Positions 56,319 to 64,000 of a stretch of DNA of 64,000 nt are shown piece by piece. The DNA is from Streptomyces liliiviolaceus (lineage in GTDB: Bacteria > Actinomycetota > Actinomycetes > Streptomycetales > Streptomycetaceae): positions 3,162,001-3,226,000 of the forward strand of contig NZ_JAGPYQ010000001.1 in the NCBI RefSeq assembly GCF_018070025.1. Reading direction: 5' to 3'. Every line of letters begins with the position of its first letter. Position 1 is the first letter of the stretch. The notes under the pieces are model-generated. The model made no database searches. It saw only the letters and a program-made list of their open reading frames with translations, and was not told where the DNA came from. Position numbers and translations under genes: made by a program.

Positions 56319-56390
56319 CGCGGTCGCTGGCGGGGCCGGCGCAGGTCCATTGCGCTGTCCGGGCTGCCCAGCTCATCCGCGCATCCCGAC

Positions 56391-56466
56391 TGCGGCGAAC
56401 CGCCATTGACCGTGGTTGACCGCACGATATGGCACGCATGTGGCACGGAGCTGGCACGCCCTGGCT
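56391..56466 (+). repeat. att-arm-like repeat A
   Basis: CCCGAC.GCG..G.ACCG, then TTGACCGTGGTTGACC and three TGGCACG units. A related, decayed copy with the same order lies at 63758-63830. The short direct repeats resemble recombinase arm-type sites beside att cores. Confidence 0.6.
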
Positions 56467-56484
56467 GAGCTCCCGGCGCCCCTG

Positions 56485-57240
56485 CTAATGGCTGATCGGG
56501 ATCTCGTAGACGATCTCGCAGTGAGCCACGGGCACCACGATGTCCGCCGTCTCGACGGGCCGTCCCTGATCGCTGTAGTACGTCCGCCGGATGTGCGTAA
56601 CGAGCGCGGCCTTCTGAATACCGAGCAGCGAGGCTTCCTCGGCGGTCGCCTGCCGGGGCTCGGGCTGCTCCACGGCATGGCTCACGGTGATGCCGATAGC
56701 GGCCATGCGGTTCACGACGCCTGCTCCGGCGTGCGGCCCTCCCTCGGGAAGAACGATGAGTGTCCCCGCGGTGAGGTCGTACGGCTCCCAGCTCGTCGAC
56801 AGCTGCACCGGCCGACCGTCGGCCAGAAACTCGTACGACGTCCGGACGCACAAGGCACCCTCGTCGACGCCCAACCGTGCCGCGACATCCGCTGGGGCCG
56901 GCACCTTGGCGTCAGTCCGACTCTCCCAATCGCCCAGCTTGCCGACAGCCTTCATGTCCGCGCGAAAGGGCGATCCAGTGGGCTGCTCGCGCGCTGAGGA
57001 CCGAACGATCCGAACACGCTGCTGAGGCTCGGCGACGTACGTACCTGATCCGGCGCGACCTTCCAGCAACCCTTGGGAGATCAGCAACTCCTGCGCCCGA
57101 CGAATCACGTTCTCGCCCACGCCGAGCTCCTGGCCGATCTGGGCGCGGGAAGGGAGCCGGTCACCTGGCTCCCACACATGCTCCGTGATTCGTCGCCGGA
57201 GCTCATCGGCGACGCGGAGGTAGGGCGGTTGCTCAGGCAT
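56485..57240 (-). CDS. GntR/UTRA repressor, KorSA-like, of the island
   Basis: 251 residues. Winged helix at residues about 5-70 (LRVADELRRRITEHVWEPGDRLPSRAQIGQELGVGENVIRRAQELLISQGLLEGRAGSGTYV), then a UTRA effector domain (LCVRTSYEFLADGRPVQLSTSWEPYDL). Such regulators (KorSA of pSAM2) control transfer or replication genes in actinomycete integrative elements. Its terminal codon lies about 20 bases from repeat A. Divergent from the small-gene operon, with two operators between. Confidence 0.87.
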   Translation of the reverse strand: MPEQPPYLRVADELRRRITEHVWEPGDRLPSRAQIGQELGVGENVIRRAQELLISQGLLEGRAGSGTYVAEPQQRVRIVRSSAREQPTGSPFRADMKAVGKLGDWESRTDAKVPAPADVAARLGVDEGALCVRTSYEFLADGRPVQLSTSWEPYDLTAGTLIVLPEGGPHAGAGVVNRMAAIGITVSHAVEQPEPRQATAEEASLLGIQKAALVTHIRRTYYSDQGRPVETADIVVPVAHCEIVYEIPISH

Positions 57241-57249
57241 GTGGAAAAT

Positions 57250-57280
57250 CTAGTCCACTAGCTCTAATCTAGTTAACTAG
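57250..57280. promoter_or_regulatory. Twin CTAG palindromic operators
   Basis: CTAGTCCACTAG (57250-57261) and CTAGTTAACTAG (57269-57280) have centres 19 bases apart; the second is a perfect palindrome, and both are preceded by T and followed by C. Located between the GntR gene start and the rightward operon, they are probably bound cooperatively by the GntR protein to repress both directions. Confidence 0.82.
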
Positions 57281-57319
57281 CTTCACTCAAAGTGATCGCT
57301 GGTTAACGGAGGCTGCCCT

Positions 57320-57604
57320 GTGCCCGCTTCGGGAGTTCGCGCGGCGGCCATCGCTGCCCGGCTGTCTGCCGTCGGACTCCCCGCGCGCGTGGAGGAACAC
57401 GCCGAGTTCACATCGGTCGAAGCGGAGGTGCCGGAAGTGCTCTCCGCCGAGTCGTGGAGGGAGGCCTTGGAGGTGGTGGCCGAGGCCGATCGGTTCGGCC
57501 TCCTCGCCACGAGCCTCGGTGACCGCACTCTCTGGGCGGTCTTACGCAATACGGCCCCGCGACGGACGACGTCGCAGGACCGAGCCATCAGCGACAGGAG
57601 CTGA
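57320..57604 (+). CDS. Island small protein 1
   Basis: 94 residues, GTG seven bases after GGAGG. Soluble, mixed alpha/beta (AARLSAVGLPARVEEHAEFTSVEAEVPEVLSAESWREALEVVAEADRFGLL). No family recognised. First gene of a rightward set under the twin operators. Confidence 0.65.
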   Translation: MPASGVRAAAIAARLSAVGLPARVEEHAEFTSVEAEVPEVLSAESWREALEVVAEADRFGLLATSLGDRTLWAVLRNTAPRRTTSQDRAISDRS

Positions 57605-57610
57605 TTCAGC

Positions 57611-57925
57611 GTGCTCAACCGCATCCGCCGTGCCGCCACGCTCACCAAGGGGCGGCACTCATCCAAGGGAAAGCATCGCCGCCCCTTAACGCCCGCCCGG
57701 CCGTCGGCCGCTCCCGCTTCTGTCGCGTTCACCGACGAGCCGACGGTCATCTTGGCTCGGGCCTCCGACTTGGCGGGGCATCGTTACGTGCTGACAGGCG
57801 AAGAGAACGCGCTCGTCCGCCCGTACATGCTGGCTTGGGAGAAGCAGACTCGACACCGTCGAGCAGTTCCCCAGGTTCCCTACCTGCCGGCCGAAGCGCG
57901 AGCCGCGTTCGTGGGGGTCGTCTGA
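57611..57925 (+). CDS. Island small protein 2
   Basis: 104 residues, GTG with AGGAG about ten bases upstream. A very basic N-terminus (LNRIRRAATLTKGRHSSKGKHRRPLTPAR) suggests nucleic-acid binding; the C-terminal half (RPYMLAWEKQTRHRRAVPQ) resembles short conserved proteins of Streptomyces elements. Function unknown. Its stop shares a base with the next ATG. Confidence 0.65.
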   Translation: MLNRIRRAATLTKGRHSSKGKHRRPLTPARPSAAPASVAFTDEPTVILARASDLAGHRYVLTGEENALVRPYMLAWEKQTRHRRAVPQVPYLPAEARAAFVGVV

Positions 57926-58185
57926 TGTTGCCTCGACAGCAGCCCCCCAGCTCGAACGCTTCCTACCGTTCTATCGCTTGCCGAATCGGTACGCACCATG
58001 CGTGTGCTGAGTCCTCTCCGGCTTCGGCTCCGATCGATGTGCCAGTGATCTACGAAGCCTGTGACTGCCTGTGTCATCCCGTGGCCTACTGCCTTACCGC
58101 CGAAGAAGGCGAACCGCTGAGCGACCGGACGCCTGGCAGTGCACCGACGTTCAACTTCGACGCCACTGGAGGACAGACGCGGTGA
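57925..58185 (+). CDS. Island small Cys/His protein
   Basis: 86 residues, ATG in TGATG with the previous stop. C..GTHHAC and YEACDCLCHP give a possible metal site of Cys and His. No family recognised. Overlaps the next gene by four bases if that begins at GTG 58182. Confidence 0.6.
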   Translation: MLPRQQPPSSNASYRSIACRIGTHHACAESSPASAPIDVPVIYEACDCLCHPVAYCLTAEEGEPLSDRTPGSAPTFNFDATGGQTR

Positions 58186-58481
58186 TGACGGAGAAGAGTG
58201 AACTACGGCTGCTTCCGTGGGCAGGGCCAGAAGGTAAACCGTGCTACCTGAGCACCAGCGATGCCGACGGTTTCATGTCCCGCCTGGCAGATCGCATCGA
58301 GACGGATCAGCTCGACATGGCGTCCGAGCTCCTGAAGTACGCACTTCAGGTACTTGATCACCAGGCGGGAGACTTCGACGGACTGCCTCTTCTTGTTGCC
58401 CAACTGGCTGGGGCACTGGAAGACGTACTGCGTGTGGCGGCCAGCCGCGGGAGCCGCTTGGAGGCACCGGAAAATCCTTGA
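58182..58481 (+). CDS. Island small protein 4
   Basis: About 99 residues from GTG 58182 (ATG 58185 possible); GGAGG is nine bases upstream. Acidic and mostly helical (MSRLADRIETDQLDMASELLKYALQVLDHQAGDFDGLPLLVAQLAGALEDVLRVAASRG). Function unknown. End of the operon; a long hairpin follows. Confidence 0.65.
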   Translation: MMTEKSELRLLPWAGPEGKPCYLSTSDADGFMSRLADRIETDQLDMASELLKYALQVLDHQAGDFDGLPLLVAQLAGALEDVLRVAASRGSRLEAPENP

Positions 58482-58988
58482 GGAGAAGAACGTCTGACCG
58501 TTGAGAGCCCCTCACGGTTAGGTCGTGTCCAACATGGCAAGGAGCCCCAGGCAATGGCCGAGGGCTCCTTGCCATCGTTGATGACAACCGGTTGCAACGA
58601 CTGGCCGATCGCACGCCTACACGTCCTGCCTCACCGCACCGACCTGGTCGAGAAGTACACGGCTCTGGAGGCCGCTTGTATCCCACGTACTTGAGCCGGT
58701 CAAAGGGCCTGGCGATGGCTGACCATTCTGCTTCGGTCCACGGATGGTCCATGGGGCGGGACTCGCCGGCTGGCTCAGGAGCACTACGGAGCGGCCCAGA
58801 CACCCGGGCTTGTCCCCTGCTGTGCGCCACTGAAGGCTGCCGCGCTCCAGAAGAACGCTAGTGCAGCCATTAAGAGAGGACGAAGCCGCCGGGCCCCAAC
58901 TAAATGAGACGACGTACAAGCCGCGGCTTCTCGCGCCACCGTCGACCATGTAGGAGCTCGTGAGGACACAAGATGAGACGATGCGCGG
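58482..58988. other. Gap with hairpin between small operon and large NTPase
   Basis: 507 bases. Contains the hairpin at 58534-58575. Frames on both strands (for example a minus-strand MDHPWTEAEWSAIARPF stretch near 58750) look like decayed coding sequence, but none has a convincing start, length and codon pattern. Confidence 0.5.
58534..58575 (+). terminator. 14-bp hairpin after island small operon
   Basis: ATGGCAAGGAGCCC and its exact complement around a 14-base loop, 53 bases past the last small gene. No T tract; a likely Streptomyces-type terminator. Confidence 0.65.
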
Positions 58989-61900
58989 ATGGCGGGAGAT
59001 GTCTTCGGTTTCCATGTACCTCGTGTTTGCCGCATCCGCGGCGAGAATGTCAAAACAGATGAAATTGCCCATCTATCCGGCGAGGGATTGCGCCCTGATT
59101 ACGAGGATTTGATCACGGATGGGGTAAACCTCCGTGATGGAGCGCTGGCACCGCCTGCGGTGGTGGCGGCAGCCGGGGCCATGGTCGTGCTGGGTGAGCC
59201 GGGCGCGGGAAAGACTTCGGTGCTGGAGGATCTGACCAGCGACCTGCCTCGCGTCGGAGACGCCTGGGGCAGAGACGCCGACGCCTGCTTGTGGATCTCG
59301 GGTGCGGACCTGACGGAAGGTTCGTACCAGGACGAGCTGGGACGCCATATCGATGCGCTGCCGCAGAACGGGGCCGACACGGGGTCTTCGGGTGTGCTCA
59401 CGGTGGTCTTGGACCAGGCCGACGAAAGCCCATATCTTGGGCGTTTGCCGCGACGCTTGAGGAAGGCGTTGGACAATCGAGACCTGAGCCGCGTTCGGTT
59501 CCTGATGGCCTGTCGCTCGGCTGACTACCCAGCGACGATGACACCTGTACTGGCCGGAGCGTTTCGTGCGTGCCGACAGGTCGATCTGGCTCCGCTGAGC
59601 CGGAAAGAGGCTGTGGAACTGGCCAACAGCGCCGACGTTCACGGGGAGGAGTTGGTAGCGGCGGCCGAGCAGGCAGGTGCCGCGGCGCTGGCCGGCGTTC
59701 CGCTGACGTTGGGACTGCTCGTTCTCATCTACAGAGCCGATGGTCAACTGGTTGGATCTCCCGAAGACTTGTTCGCCCGGAGTGTGGCGCACCTTGCGGA
59801 GGAACCCGACCCGGGCCGCCTAAGCCTGGCGACGGAGACCACTGCTCCACAGCGCCTGCGGGTGGCAGGGCGTATTGCCGCTTGGATGTTGCTGTCCGGT
59901 CGGCGGACTGTGTGGAGGGGCAAAGCACTTGAAGCAGGGGCCTTCGACCTGCCGGGAGGCTTGCTGGCCGGAGGCTTTGAGCGGGCACCGGCGGGGTCGT
60001 ACGAGGTCAGGCCCTCGATTGTCAAGGAGACGCTGGCGACGGCTCTGTTCTCGTTGCCGGACGACAACAGGGCTACGTTTCGGCACTCGTCGGTGGCCGC
60101 GTATCTGGCAGCCAAATACCTGACAGATCGGGGGACCACACAACAGCAGCTCGCGAATCTCTTCCTTGTCCGTTCTCCGACCGGAGACACAACGAGCGTT
60201 CCGCCACCTCTACGGGAGACCGCTGCCTGGTTGGTGGCCCTGAACTCGACGGCAACCGCCTGGCTGGCTGACGCCGATCCTGAAAGCCTGGCCGTGCACA
60301 GCGCCCTCGTACGTTCGGACGAGGTGCGGCAGCTGACGGTGGCCAGACTCCTGGAACGCGCGCTCGAAGTTGAACTCAGTGACACCCGCTGGCAGCTCTC
60401 CCGATGGGATCTGTTCCACCCTCTGCTCGCGGACCAGCTCGCCGATGTGCTTGCGGCAGCTCCTAGTAGCGAATCAGCCGAGTGGCGCACCCGGGCGCGT
60501 GTTCGGCTGGCCGTCCAGCTGGCCCAGGAGGCCGGAGGCGCGCATCCGAGACTGGCGGATGAACTCCTGAAGGTGGCGGAGCAGGATGCCTGGCATCAAA
60601 CAGAACGGCGCCTGGCCGCACGTGCAGCGTTCGCATGCGACGCCGAGCGAGCCGTTCCCGTACTCACGCGCATTCTCACCTCGCTGAGCGAGCCAACCTA
60701 CGCGGCATCGATCGACCCCGATCACGATCTTCGGGGCACGATCCTGCTGCTGCTCTGGCCAGACCACCTGGACGTGACTGCGATGCTGGCCGCACTTCGC
60801 CCTCCGCCGAAGCGCAACTACAACGCCTACACAGAATTCTTGCGAACCATGGCAGGCAAGAGCACCGACGAGCACATGCCGTCTTTCTTGGACTGGACCC
60901 GTACGGCCGTCGTCGACCAGGACCCATCTGGCGCCGGATTCGGTTTCGAAGCGCACAGCACCGAAACCGACTGGGTCAACTCGTTGATCGATCGAGCATT
61001 GCGAAGTCGGCATCCGGAAGCACACCTTGGCACCCTGGCGAAGATTCTTCTCGGTCTATGCCGAAGGAACTATGAACTCCGCCTGCCCGAATGCCTACAG
61101 CCCGCTGCGCAGGGGCCGGAACTTTCGGCAACTCGGTCACTGCGTCGATACCTGGCAGGGGCCCTGGTCGAGGAGGCCGCCGCCTCGGGAATGGAACCAC
61201 GTGAAGCGTCCCAGGTCATCGCGTACGACTGGAAATACCAGCGCCCGTTTAGGTTGGATACTAGGAACCAGCCCGACGTCCCCGTACGACACCAGTTGCT
61301 GGACGCAGAAGACTTCAAGTGGGCCCGCGAACAGACGACGCATGCCGCGTCAACTGGAAGCGACAAGCTCGTCGCCGTCTATGGCGAACTGGCCGCCTGC
61401 CTATTCCCCCGTGACGACCACGTCGCATTCGAGTCGGCTTATGACCAGGATCACCCGGCATGGCGCTACCTACGCGCCTTCTACGACCCCATCGAGCTCG
61501 GCAGTCCGCTGGCTGAAGCGCTGCGCCGCAACCATGAGGCGACGAAAAAGCCCGAGTGGCCACAGGCGGCGGTGTTCGCGGACAACCAAAGGAAGCTGCT
61601 CACCCAAGCCAAAGACGGCGACAACAGCAGCCTATGGCTCTTTCTTTGGAACCTGCGTGCCGACCCTCACACGGGACGGTTCACCCACCTGGAGTCCGAC
61701 GACATCCGTCAATGGCCCGGTGCCACCGCATACAGTGACGATCTGGCGGACCTGACGGACCTCGCGCTGAGTTATCTGACAACCGAGAACGACCACGCCG
61801 ATACTTGGCTCGGCCAGTCAAAGCACGACAAGCGATCCTGGGCCGGCTATCTTCTTCTCACCGAGGTGCACCGCGCCGAGCGACTTGATGAGCTAACTGG

Positions 61901-63518
61901 GCCCGTGTGGACCTCGTGGACAGCGGCAATTCTCAGCGAGATGCCACTGGGGGCGAGCAGCTTTACCGAATCCGTGCGCAGAGATCTGCTGCATCGAGCC
62001 GCCACACACGCACCAGGATCTCTCGCCCTCAGAGCCACCCAACTGGCGTCGGCTGCAGTCACAGTCGGTCGACAGCCCATCGAGCTTAACCCCATTGACC
62101 CGCTCTGGGATCCGGAGCTTCGGACGGCAATGGAGGACCTCGCCGTGCGACTCTCCTCTCTGCTCGAAGTTCCGCTTGCAGCTGGCGACAACTCAGTTCC
62201 GGACAGAGCCTACGAGAGTGACGCCCTCACGCTGCCGGACAGTGACGAAGGCCGGCAAGTTGCTCTGCGTACCTGGTACAGCCTGCTTGGCTCTCTGCTG
62301 AGAACACAAAGCCCGACAGCGAACGCCATCATCGACGCGGCGCTCGACGGAAACCCGCGGACGCAGTTGGCCACACAGGCCGCTCTTTATGCAGCGAGGC
62401 TCCTGCTGGCAACCGATGCCCAGAAGTATTGGCCACGGGTCAAAGAATTCGCGGAGGGAGACGATGAACTCGGTCGCAGACTGGCCGCCCTGTGTACACA
62501 CGATGAAACGCACCACAAAATTAACCGCGCCCTGACCGAAGCCGGACTCGTAGATCTCTACCTTTGGCTCAGCGGTATCCATGTCCCCGAAGCGGATGCG
62601 CCGTTCCAGTCAGAGGGCTGGGTTAGCACAGAGCAAGAGGTGCAGGACTGGAGGGACGGTCTGCTGCGCGAGCTGGCCCAGCGAGCGACCACAGAGGCGG
62701 TCCAACTGCTGCGGCGCCTCGCTGATCGGTATCCAGACCGCTTGTCCGTGACTGTGGCGCTCATCGCGGCTACGAAACAACACGCAGCCGCAAACTGGAA
62801 TCAGGTAAATCTGGAGGACGTCGTCCAAGTTCTCCAGAGTCCCACACGGCGGGTGATCCGCAGCAGTGCGGACCTACTTGATGTCGTCTACGAAATCCTG
62901 GAACAGGTGGAGAAGGAGCTTCCTTCACACTGTGAATTGCTGTGGGACAGGAAACCAGGGGCGCGAGCGAAGAAAAAGACAAGTTCCACGGCAGCCGTGC
63001 CAGCTGTTCCGGATACTTGGCGCCCCAAGCCCGAGGCTGCACTTTGCGCCTATATCGCACACGAACTGATTCATCGTCTGGCTGGCCATAAGGTCTCAGT
63101 GAACCGGGAGGTACTGGTTCGCCCAACCGACCCCTATGGGGCAGGGGACCGGACCGACATCCTCATCGAAGCCCAGATCTCACCGACGGATACCCCCGAC
63201 ACGACTACCCCGGTGTCAATCAAACTCGTTGTTGAACTTAAAGGATCTTGGAATCCGGGCATCACCACCTCGCAGGAGACACAGCTGGCAGACCGGTATC
63301 TGCCGGAAGTCGAAACAGATGTCGGAATCTACCTGATCGGTTGGTATCCCATTGAGCTCTGGGATGTCACCCGAGACGGGCGCAGGACGCAAGCGAAAAA
63401 ACTGACGCACGACAAACTGATGGCTGATCTGGAAGAGCAGGCATCGATTCTTTCCAAGGCGCGGACGATTCAGTTGAGACCTCTGGTAATTAACGTCCCA
63501 CGGCCCCACAAGCAATGA
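58989..63518 (+). CDS. Giant P-loop NTPase with C-terminal PD-(D/E)XK-like nuclease motif; candidate defence protein
   Basis: 1509 residues. Walker A GEPGAGKT (69-76), Walker B LTVVLDQADES (D142) and sensor MACRSADYP (C175) mark a STAND/NACHT-like NTPase. A winged-helix region and about 900 residues of helical repeat-like sequence follow. Near the end, E1359 (IAHEL), D1390 (RTDILIEA) and E1416-L-K1418 (KLVVELKGSW) with hydrophobic strands match a restriction-endonuclease fold. Antiphage Avs/bNACHT sensors usually place the effector at the N-terminus. No strong ribosome site; ATG 58989 is the first in frame. Wobble bases are more A/T-rich than the chromosome, indicating transfer. Confidence 0.85.
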   Translation: MAGDVFGFHVPRVCRIRGENVKTDEIAHLSGEGLRPDYEDLITDGVNLRDGALAPPAVVAAAGAMVVLGEPGAGKTSVLEDLTSDLPRVGDAWGRDADACLWISGADLTEGSYQDELGRHIDALPQNGADTGSSGVLTVVLDQADESPYLGRLPRRLRKALDNRDLSRVRFLMACRSADYPATMTPVLAGAFRACRQVDLAPLSRKEAVELANSADVHGEELVAAAEQAGAAALAGVPLTLGLLVLIYRADGQLVGSPEDLFARSVAHLAEEPDPGRLSLATETTAPQRLRVAGRIAAWMLLSGRRTVWRGKALEAGAFDLPGGLLAGGFERAPAGSYEVRPSIVKETLATALFSLPDDNRATFRHSSVAAYLAAKYLTDRGTTQQQLANLFLVRSPTGDTTSVPPPLRETAAWLVALNSTATAWLADADPESLAVHSALVRSDEVRQLTVARLLERALEVELSDTRWQLSRWDLFHPLLADQLADVLAAAPSSESAEWRTRARVRLAVQLAQEAGGAHPRLADELLKVAEQDAWHQTERRLAARAAFACDAERAVPVLTRILTSLSEPTYAASIDPDHDLRGTILLLLWPDHLDVTAMLAALRPPPKRNYNAYTEFLRTMAGKSTDEHMPSFLDWTRTAVVDQDPSGAGFGFEAHSTETDWVNSLIDRALRSRHPEAHLGTLAKILLGLCRRNYELRLPECLQPAAQGPELSATRSLRRYLAGALVEEAAASGMEPREASQVIAYDWKYQRPFRLDTRNQPDVPVRHQLLDAEDFKWAREQTTHAASTGSDKLVAVYGELAACLFPRDDHVAFESAYDQDHPAWRYLRAFYDPIELGSPLAEALRRNHEATKKPEWPQAAVFADNQRKLLTQAKDGDNSSLWLFLWNLRADPHTGRFTHLESDDIRQWPGATAYSDDLADLTDLALSYLTTENDHADTWLGQSKHDKRSWAGYLLLTEVHRAERLDELTGPVWTSWTAAILSEMPLGASSFTESVRRDLLHRAATHAPGSLALRATQLASAAVTVGRQPIELNPIDPLWDPELRTAMEDLAVRLSSLLEVPLAAGDNSVPDRAYESDALTLPDSDEGRQVALRTWYSLLGSLLRTQSPTANAIIDAALDGNPRTQLATQAALYAARLLLATDAQKYWPRVKEFAEGDDELGRRLAALCTHDETHHKINRALTEAGLVDLYLWLSGIHVPEADAPFQSEGWVSTEQEVQDWRDGLLRELAQRATTEAVQLLRRLADRYPDRLSVTVALIAATKQHAAANWNQVNLEDVVQVLQSPTRRVIRSSADLLDVVYEILEQVEKELPSHCELLWDRKPGARAKKKTSSTAAVPAVPDTWRPKPEAALCAYIAHELIHRLAGHKVSVNREVLVRPTDPYGAGDRTDILIEAQISPTDTPDTTTPVSIKLVVELKGSWNPGITTSQETQLADRYLPEVETDVGIYLIGWYPIELWDVTRDGRRTQAKKLTHDKLMADLEEQASILSKARTIQLRPLVINVPRPHKQ

Positions 63519-64000
63519 TGCCTCTGCTGTGACATCGTCGACGCTCATTGCTAGAGCTTCCGCAACACCGACACTCGGTGAGGCTGTGGAGACGTACCTG
63601 CTCCCTCTTGTAGATCTACTGCAAGGGCGGCATGGACGTCTGACGCTGCATGTGCACGCAGTGAGTGGGCTGGACAACCACTTTAGGAGAGAGGGTGGGT
63701 GATCTGGTGGCTGAGCTGCGACTTCGCCCATCGAGGGAGGGGCTGGGTACCCGACCGCGAGGTACCGGTGTTAACCGTGGCTGACCCCTGCATCTGGCAC
63801 GGTTGTGGCACGAGCATCAGCCGACGAAGGCCAGCAACGATGGCGGGCATGCCTGCCGACCGGGCGCGTATGTCTCGCTGCACCCCCGCCTGCCTCAACC
63901 ACGCTACCGGGTTGTGTCGTCAACCAGGGGAAGTCACGATGGCTGGCTCGTGACGACGGTGCGCGAGCCCTCAGCTTGGGAAGCTGCGGGCATTTATAAC
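63519..64000. other. Right end: non-coding tail of the island, running off the window
   Basis: 482 bases with only repeat B identifiable. Short frames (such as EAVETYLLPLVDLLQGRHGRLTLHVHAVSGL near 63580-63680) may be relics but have no supported start. No integrase, excisionase or intact tRNA is visible before the window ends. Confidence 0.5.
63758..63830 (+). repeat. att-arm-like repeat B
   Basis: CCCGACCGCGAGGTACCGG, TTAACCGTGGCTGACC, then two TGGCACG units, in the same order, spacing and orientation as repeat A at 56391. The two copies lie about 7.4 kb apart and bracket the GntR, small-gene and NTPase cargo. Confidence 0.6.

Noticed and set aside
56269..56345. Complete tRNA-Val gene
   Set aside because: No D-arm and no 5' acceptor strand complementary to CGCGCCC can be found beyond the anticodon arm.
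58273..58830. 185-residue minus-strand gene overlapping small protein 4
   Set aside because: It is antisense to a better-supported operon gene and includes both arms of the hairpin; only its first 45 residues look protein-like.
58592..58861. 89-residue plus-strand gene in the island gap
   Set aside because: No ribosome site, irregular composition and no family resemblance; the opposite strand looks equally or more coding-like, but is also unsupported.
63805..63999. Partial gene running off the right edge
   Set aside because: No ribosome site and no recognisable protein features; begins within repeat B.

Overview
The window is high-GC actinobacterial DNA, almost certainly a Streptomyces chromosome. 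Third codon positions are overwhelmingly G or C, GTG and TTG starts are common, and there is a fabD-fabH-acpP-fabF operon behind a PucR-type FasR regulator. A homodimeric aceE, DUF3145, DUF3052 and TerD/TerC families, and the short 'GGGGCGCGGGGAACTGCGCG' intergenic repeat seen throughout this genus, point the same way.

Layout. 0-11 kb: two secreted or lytic hydrolases (a class C beta-lactamase-like enzyme and an M14 carboxypeptidase), an EI24 membrane protein, a C15-like protein that lacks the catalytic Cys, and a TetR/GH3 beta-glucosidase pair. 11-18 kb: a GDSL lipoprotein, DUF3145, the essential fatty-acid operon with fasR, and a pirin. 18.6-20.7 kb: a divergent XRE regulator and aldo/keto reductase. 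21.0-30.9 kb: a tightly overlapping operon of ten genes. It has a FadR-type regulator with a perfect TGGTCNGACCA operator, an NMT1/THI5-like ABC importer, and five C-N hydrolases (creatininase, amidohydrolase, formamidase, AtzH-amidase fusion, isochorismatase-like) plus a cupin. It looks like import and stepwise hydrolysis of an unidentified nitrogen-rich heterocycle or ureide. 30.9-39.4 kb: miscellaneous metabolism and regulation, including MerR/aldo-keto reductase and TetR/MFS pairs. 39.8-44.3 kb: aceE, DUF3052 and an AhpE-like peroxiredoxin.

44.4-54.1 kb is a Ter stress locus. It has two TerD genes, a TerC-like DUF475 protein, a TerA-like protein and a divergent TerD with a YGYP-rich tail. 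These are followed by the predicted 'ter biosynthetic' module: a CitE/HpcH lyase, a giant in-frame PRTase-TRSP/StiP-PELOTA protein, and a HAD phosphatase. 54.1-56.2 kb: DedA, FmdB-like, DUF4383 and a small membrane protein.

56.27 kb to the window end is a mobile island. It begins at the 3' half of a tRNA-Val(TAC) gene. It carries a KorSA-like GntR repressor with two CTAG palindromic operators, four small overlapping or closely spaced genes, and a 1509-residue P-loop NTPase with a C-terminal PD-(D/E)XK-like nuclease motif. That protein resembles an antiphage STAND/NACHT sensor with an unusual C-terminal effector. Two related att-arm-like sequences (about 56.39 and 63.76 kb) flank the cargo in direct orientation. 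No integrase lies within the window; the island probably continues to the right.

The dispersed 20-bp repeat occurs at 22 near-complete sites, nearly all directly after gene 3' ends. It is absent from the Ter biosynthetic module and from the island.
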